Assembly (NCBI RefSeq): GCF_050003625.1
Contig: NC_134397.1
Location: 276,824,070 to 276,888,069 of the forward strand
Origin: Haematobia irritans
Taxonomy: Eukaryota > Arthropoda > Insecta > Diptera > Muscidae
DNA: 64,000 bases
Direction of reading: 5' to 3'
The notes under the pieces were generated by a model. The model made no database searches, was not told where the DNA came from, and was given only the letters and a program-made list of their open reading frames with translations. The position numbers and the translations under genes are program-made. How positions within the stretch are numbered: the first letter of the stretch is position 1; each line of letters starts with the position of its first letter. This document shows positions 60,123 to 64,000 of the stretch, piece after piece.

Positions 60123-61974
60123 TTATACCCTCCACCATAGGATGGGGGTATATTAACTTTGTCATTCCGTTTGTAACACATCGAAATATTGCTCTAAGAC
60201 CCCATAAAGTATATATATTCTGGGTCGTGGTGAAATTCTGAGTCGATCTAAGCATGTCCGTCCGTCCGTCCGTCCGTCCGTCCGTCTGTCCGTCTGTCCG
60301 GCTGTCCGTCCGTCTGTGGAAATCACGCTAACTTCCGAACGAAACAAGCTATCGACTTGAAACTTGGCACAAGTAGTTGTTATTGATGTAGGTCGGATGG
60401 TATTGAAAATCGGCCATATCGGACCACGTTTACGTATAGCCCCCATATAAACCGATCCCCAAATTTGGCTTGGGGAGCCTCCCGGAGCAGCAAAATTCAT
60501 CCGATCCGGTTGAAATTTGGTACCTGATGTTAGTATACGGCCTCTAACAACCATGCAAAAATTGGTCCATATCGGTCCATAATTATATATAGCTCCCATA
60601 TAAACCGATCCCCATATTTGACCTCCGGAGCCTCTTGGAGGAGCAAAATACACCCGATCCGGTTGAAATTTAGTACGTGGTCTTAGTATACGGTCTCTAA
60701 CACCCATGCAAAAATTGGTTCATGTCGGTCCATAATTATATATAGCCCCCATATAAACCGATCCCCAGATTTGACCTCCGGAGCCTCTTGGAGGTGAAAA
60801 ATTCATCCGATCCGGTTGAAATGTGGTACCTGATGTTAGTATACGGTCTCTAACAACCATGCAAAAATTGGTCCATATCGGTCCATAATTATATATAGCC
60901 CCCATATAAACCGATCCCCAGATTTGAACTCCGGAGCCTCTTGGAGGAGCAAAATTCATCCGATCCAATTGAAATTTAGTACGTGGTGTTAGTATATAGT
61001 CTCTAACAACCATGCAAAAATTGGTCCATATCGGTTCATAATTATATATAGCTCCCATATAAACCGATCCCCAGATTTGACCTCAGGAGCCTCTTGGAGG
61101 AGCGAAATTCATCCGATCCAGTTGAAATTTGGTACATGGTGTTAGTATATGGTATCTAACAACCATGCAAAAATTGGTCCATATCAGTCCATAATTATAT
61201 ATAGCAAGAGTCATCCGATGCGGTTGAAATTTGGTACATTTTGTCAATATATGGCCTCTAACAGCCATGTAAAAATTGGTCAATATCGGTCTTTAGTTAT
61301 ATATAGCCGATGACTTATTACACAAAAATTAGTCCATATCGCCAAAAATAATCTACCAAAACTTTATTCCCATAGAAAATTTTGTCAAATTTTATTACTA
61401 TAGAAAGTTGTGTCAAAATTTCATTTCTATAGAAAGTTTTGTCAAACGTTTATTTCTATAGAAATGTTTGTCAAAATTTTATTTCCATAGAAAGTTTTGT
61501 CAAAATTTTATTTTTATAGAAAATTTTGTAAAAAATTTATTTCTGTACAAAATTTTGTCAACATTTTATTTCTATACAAAATTTTGTCAACATTTGACTT
61601 CCATAGACAATTTTGTCAACATTTTATTTCTATAGAAAATTTTGTCAAGTTTTTATTTCTATAGAAAATTTTGTCAACATTTTATTTCTATAGAAAATTT
61701 TGTCAAGTTTTCATTTCTATAGAAAATTTTGTCAAACTATATTATATACGTATTTAATCGGCCTTTTTTTGTTTAATATATACCCCGTATGGGCTAACTT
61801 ACAATTTAGAAGACAGTGTTAAAAAGTTTTGCGATACCTTGCCATCGGCAAGTGTTATCGCAACCCAAGTAATTCGATTGTGGATGACAGCCTTTAGTAG
61901 AAGTTCCTACGCAATCCATGGTAGAGGGTACATAAGATTCGGCCTGGCCGAACTTACGGCCGTATATACTTGTT
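60123..61974 (+). mobile_element. HINE group I, full-length, with extra tandem array
   Basis: The 5' end is TTATACCCTCCACCATAGG, ATGGGGGTATATTAAC. The longest clean (GTCY)n run in the window is at 60256-60315 (GTCCGTCCGTCCGTCCGTCC and on). Six monomers of about 180 bp are well conserved. A 30-bp-unit array occupies 61362-61737. The 3' end is GGTAGAGGGTACATAAG, the hairpin TTCGGCCTGGCCGAA, and TATACTTGTT. Low divergence between monomers suggests a fairly young copy. The long minus-strand frames (181 and 112 codons) are not genes. Confidence 0.9.
61362..61737. repeat. Tandem array of ~30-bp units inside the HINE
   Basis: About twelve units of AAAATTTTGTCAAAATTTTA followed by TTTCTATAG, with small variation. 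It is the same unit as at 43160-43410. Confidence 0.92.
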
Positions 61975-61987
61975 ACTTTTTCAAGTA

Positions 61988-62918
61988 AAGGGTGATTCTT
62001 TTGAGGTTAGGATTTTCATGCATTAGTATTTGACAGATCACGTGGGATTTCAGACATGGTGTCAAAGAGAAAGATGCTCAGTATGCTTTGACATTTCATC
62101 ATGAATAGACTTACTAACGAGCAACGCTTGCAAATCATTGAATGGGCCCTAGAAAAGTTGGCAGAAAATCCGCTTTTTTATCGACAAATTTTGTTCAGCG
62201 ATGAGGCTCATTTCTGGTTGAATGGCTACGTAAATAAGCAAAATTGCCGCATTTGGAGTGAAGAGCAACCAGAAGCCGTTCAAGAACTGCCCATGCATCC
62301 CGAAAAATGCACTGTTTGGTGTGGTTTGTACGCTGGTGGAATCATTGGACCGTATTTTTTCAAAGATGCTGTTGGAAGCAACGTTACGGTGAATGGCGAT
62401 CGCTATCGTTCGATGCTAACAAACTTTTTGTTGCCAAAAATGGAAGAACTGAACTTGGTTGACATGTGGTTTCAACAAGATGGCGCTACATGCCACACAG
62501 CTCGCGATTCTTTGGCCATTTTGAGGGAAAACTTCGGAGAACAATTCATCTCAAGAAATGGACCGGTAAGTTGGCCACCAAGATCATGCGATTTGACGCC
62601 TTTAGACTATTTTTTGTGGGGCTACGTCAAGTCTAAAGTCTACAGAAATAAGCCAGCAACTATTCCAGCTTTGGAAGACAACATTTCCGAAGAAATTCGG
62701 GCTATTCCGGCCGAAATGCTCGAAAAAGTTGCCCAAAATTGGACTTTCCGAATGGACCACCTAAGACGCAGCCGCGGTCAACATTTAAATGAAATTATCT
62801 TCAAAAAGTAAATGTCATGGACCAATCTAACGTTTCAAATAAAGAACCGATGAGATTTTGCAAATTTTATGCGTTTTTTTTTTTTAAAAAGTTATCAAGC
62901 TCTTAACAAATCACCCTT
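61988..62918 (+). mobile_element. Tc1/mariner-superfamily DD41D-type element, internally deleted
   Basis: Ends are AAGGGTGATTCTTTTGAGG (left) and, inverted, AAGGGTGATTTGTTAAGAG (right). TA duplications lie at 61986-61987 and 62919-62920. Length is 931 bp. It carries one open reading frame (62101-62811), and the ends and frame are intact, which suggests recent insertion. It landed 13 bp beyond the HINE end. Confidence 0.9.
62101..62811 (+). CDS. Transposase with complete DDD catalytic domain but deleted DNA-binding domain
   Basis: The frame has 236 codons, no stop, an ATG start and a TAA end. Residues 1-14 (MNRLTNEQRLQIIE) are the normal N-terminus of this family. Residue 15 jumps straight to WALEKLAENPLFYR, which in full-length relatives (about 340-350 residues, from memory) lies after the paired helix-turn-helix DNA-binding region. 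About 110 residues are therefore missing, in frame. The catalytic part is complete: D34 (LFSDEAHFWLNGYVNKQNC), D127 (MWFQQDGATCHTA) and D169 (SCDLTPLDYFLWGY). D127 and D169 are separated by 41 residues, as in DD41D elements such as rosa/Visitor; if D164 were used the spacing would be 36. Such a protein should fold as an RNase H-like nuclease but should not recognise its terminal repeats. Confidence 0.88.
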   Translation: MNRLTNEQRLQIIEWALEKLAENPLFYRQILFSDEAHFWLNGYVNKQNCRIWSEEQPEAVQELPMHPEKCTVWCGLYAGGIIGPYFFKDAVGSNVTVNGDRYRSMLTNFLLPKMEELNLVDMWFQQDGATCHTARDSLAILRENFGEQFISRNGPVSWPPRSCDLTPLDYFLWGYVKSKVYRNKPATIPALEDNISEEIRAIPAEMLEKVAQNWTFRMDHLRRSRGQHLNEIIFKK

Positions 62919-62920
62919 TA

Positions 62921-63394
62921 TAACCCAAACCATTACATATTTTTAACATATTTTTAATTAACGAAGTATGGTGATATTGAAATTTTGGTTTGAGCAGTTA
63001 TTGGTTGATTGGTTGAGCATTGTTTTTGTATTCGCCTATTGTTATCATTGTATGGAGAACACAGTTTGAGAAGTATTGAGTTCAGCTAATGACACTAGTA
63101 TGAAGGTATTTTGTAGAAGTGAACTATGGCAATAAATACAATGAAGAATTGGGGGAGTGCAATCACGAGTTTCATATTTTTTTATACAATACTAAAATTA
63201 TTGGATATGTAAACATACGAGTATTGCCTAAATCTGAATAGTGATGTAACTTTCATTAACCAACTTTTATTTTAATACATTAATTTTTACATTTACTGCA
63301 TTAATTTTCACATCATAATGGGATATCTTGCAGACGCAGTGGGGAATATACGATTGTTAGGAATATAAAGCAAACTATTAAGCACCACAGACAA
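62921..63394. other. No gene recognised
   Basis: AT-rich spacer. Confidence 0.4.
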
Positions 63395-63482
63395 ATTTCT
63401 AGAAATGCTGCCAATATTACTGAGGATTTAAACCACCGTTGACAAAAATGCATCTCGAGATGATAATCTTAGCACCACGGGC
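63395..63482 (-). mobile_element. SINE fragment, strongly decayed
   Basis: AAATGCTGCCAATATTACTG, AGGATTTAAACCACCG and TAATCTTAGCACCACGG follow the SINE order on the minus strand. Confidence 0.4.
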
Positions 63483-63539
63483 ATCATTAATAATTATTTT
63501 CGGGATTATTTGTTTGGCTTAAGGTCATGGACTAATGAA

Positions 63540-64000
63540 AAATGCTGGTGTTAATGTTCTTCATTACTTTTTATTGAAATATTGCTGTTCTCGGATATTT
63601 CGATACACCATCGGTGATCATCTTCAGCGAGATATTATCTATAAATTGTAATAATTTAAATATTTTACAATATTAACTTTAACAATGTTTTTGAAACAAA
63701 AATATAACATTAATTGTATTTACATTTTACAAAGTAATAGACTTTCTCCTTACAATGCTCATGTCTAACTTATTTATTATATTAATTGTGTTTGTGATTT
63801 TGTATTAGATTTCAGTAAATCTGTGCACAGTGGTCTGTGTCGGCTTTGAAGTTCATGCGTTCCTCAGGGGGAGTATTTATTATATGTAGCATCTCCAATG
63901 TATATCTCCTCCTAGTATTCTCTTCCATCGTCAGTATTTCAACATTTTTGAAGTTTGGTATGTGTCCTGTGGTTTTGCAATGTGCTGCAAGTGCCGTTTT
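63540..64000 (-). mobile_element. Penelope-like element, 3' end
   Basis: The end of the coding region is followed (minus strand) by a 3' UTR with GCTGAAGATGATCACCGATG and TTTCAATAAAAAGTAATGAA. A TGAAGATGATC-type block just before the end is common in Penelope-like elements. The element runs off the right edge of the window. Confidence 0.65.
63812..64000 (-). CDS. Penelope-like element ORF, C-terminal 62 residues (GIY-YIG endonuclease end)
   Basis: The open frame enters from the right edge and ends at TGA (63814-63812). It reads KTALAAHCKTTGHIPNF, KNVEILTMEENTRRRYTLEM, LHIINTPPEERMNFKADTDH, CAQIY. The pattern ALA-H-----H--NF-----L--E----RR--LE---I followed by an Asn-Phe-Lys-x-Asp-Thr-Asp turn is the C-terminal part of the GIY-YIG nuclease found after the reverse transcriptase of Penelope-like retroelements. 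The nuclease nicks DNA for target-primed reverse transcription. The stretch is free of stops, so the copy may be young, but only the last 62 codons can be seen. Confidence 0.75.
   Translation of the reverse strand, partial: KTALAAHCKTTGHIPNFKNVEILTMEENTRRRYTLEMLHIINTPPEERMNFKADTDHCAQIY

Noticed and set aside
60162..61283. Minus-strand frames of 181, 112 and 66 codons with repeated 'GSVYMGAIYNYGP' motifs (also at 31.7-32.3, 35.3-35.6 and 47.6-48.4 kb)
   Set aside because: They looked like a tandem-repeat protein, but they follow the non-coding monomers of HINE group I, appear in every copy with different breaks, and lie antisense or sense depending on the orientation of the element.

Overview
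This is nuclear DNA from a higher fly, most likely a calyptrate of the house-fly/stable-fly/horn-fly group (Muscidae). The sequence is AT-rich, genes are very sparse, coding is split by GT-AG introns, two mariner copies closely resemble the irritans subfamily first found in the horn fly, and the window is filled with dipteran 'mini-me'/HINE-type repeats and a tRNA-derived SINE. There are no bacterial operons, CRISPR arrays or phage genes. The species call is inference.

Only one host gene can be supported. It lies on the minus strand and encodes a Beaten path (Beat) family immunoglobulin-domain protein. Its start codon and signal peptide are in the exon at 29807-29914, the first part of the Ig domain is at 15292-15383, and the next part is at 12609-12719. 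The exon phases join cleanly and give 96 residues. The rest of the gene must lie left of the window. Intron 1 is 14.4 kb and holds much of the repeat load. The start exon has a splice acceptor upstream of the ATG, so at least one untranslated exon lies further right.

Layout: 0.7-2.6 kb, fragments of several transposon families; 4.4-5.2 kb, two fold-back MITEs; 5.2-10.7 kb, two broken Himar1-like mariners, one split by a nested HINE; 12.6-29.9 kb, the beat exons, with a nested HINE complex at 15.9-25.0 kb that includes three giant (TA)n tracts; 26-29 kb, SINEs and a MITE; 30.9-36.9 kb, HINE copies, one inside a MITE, and a SINE with a target duplication; 38-43.5 kb, MITEs and a hAT transposase remnant split by a hAT-type MITE with a perfect 8-bp duplication; 45-50.7 kb, more MITEs, a HINE and a decayed mariner; 52.6-57.4 kb, MITEs, SINE pieces and the end of a LINE; 60.1-62.9 kb, a HINE followed by a nearly intact Tc1/mariner-superfamily element whose transposase kept its DDD catalytic core but lost its DNA-binding half in frame; 63.5-64.0 kb, the 3' end of a Penelope-like element.

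No set of genes here forms a new cellular system. The informative content is transposon biology: nested insertions that give relative ages, microsatellites growing from one fixed site in a repeat monomer, a MITE-like element carrying two divergent tRNA-like units, and a transposase that may be able to catalyse but not bind its own ends.
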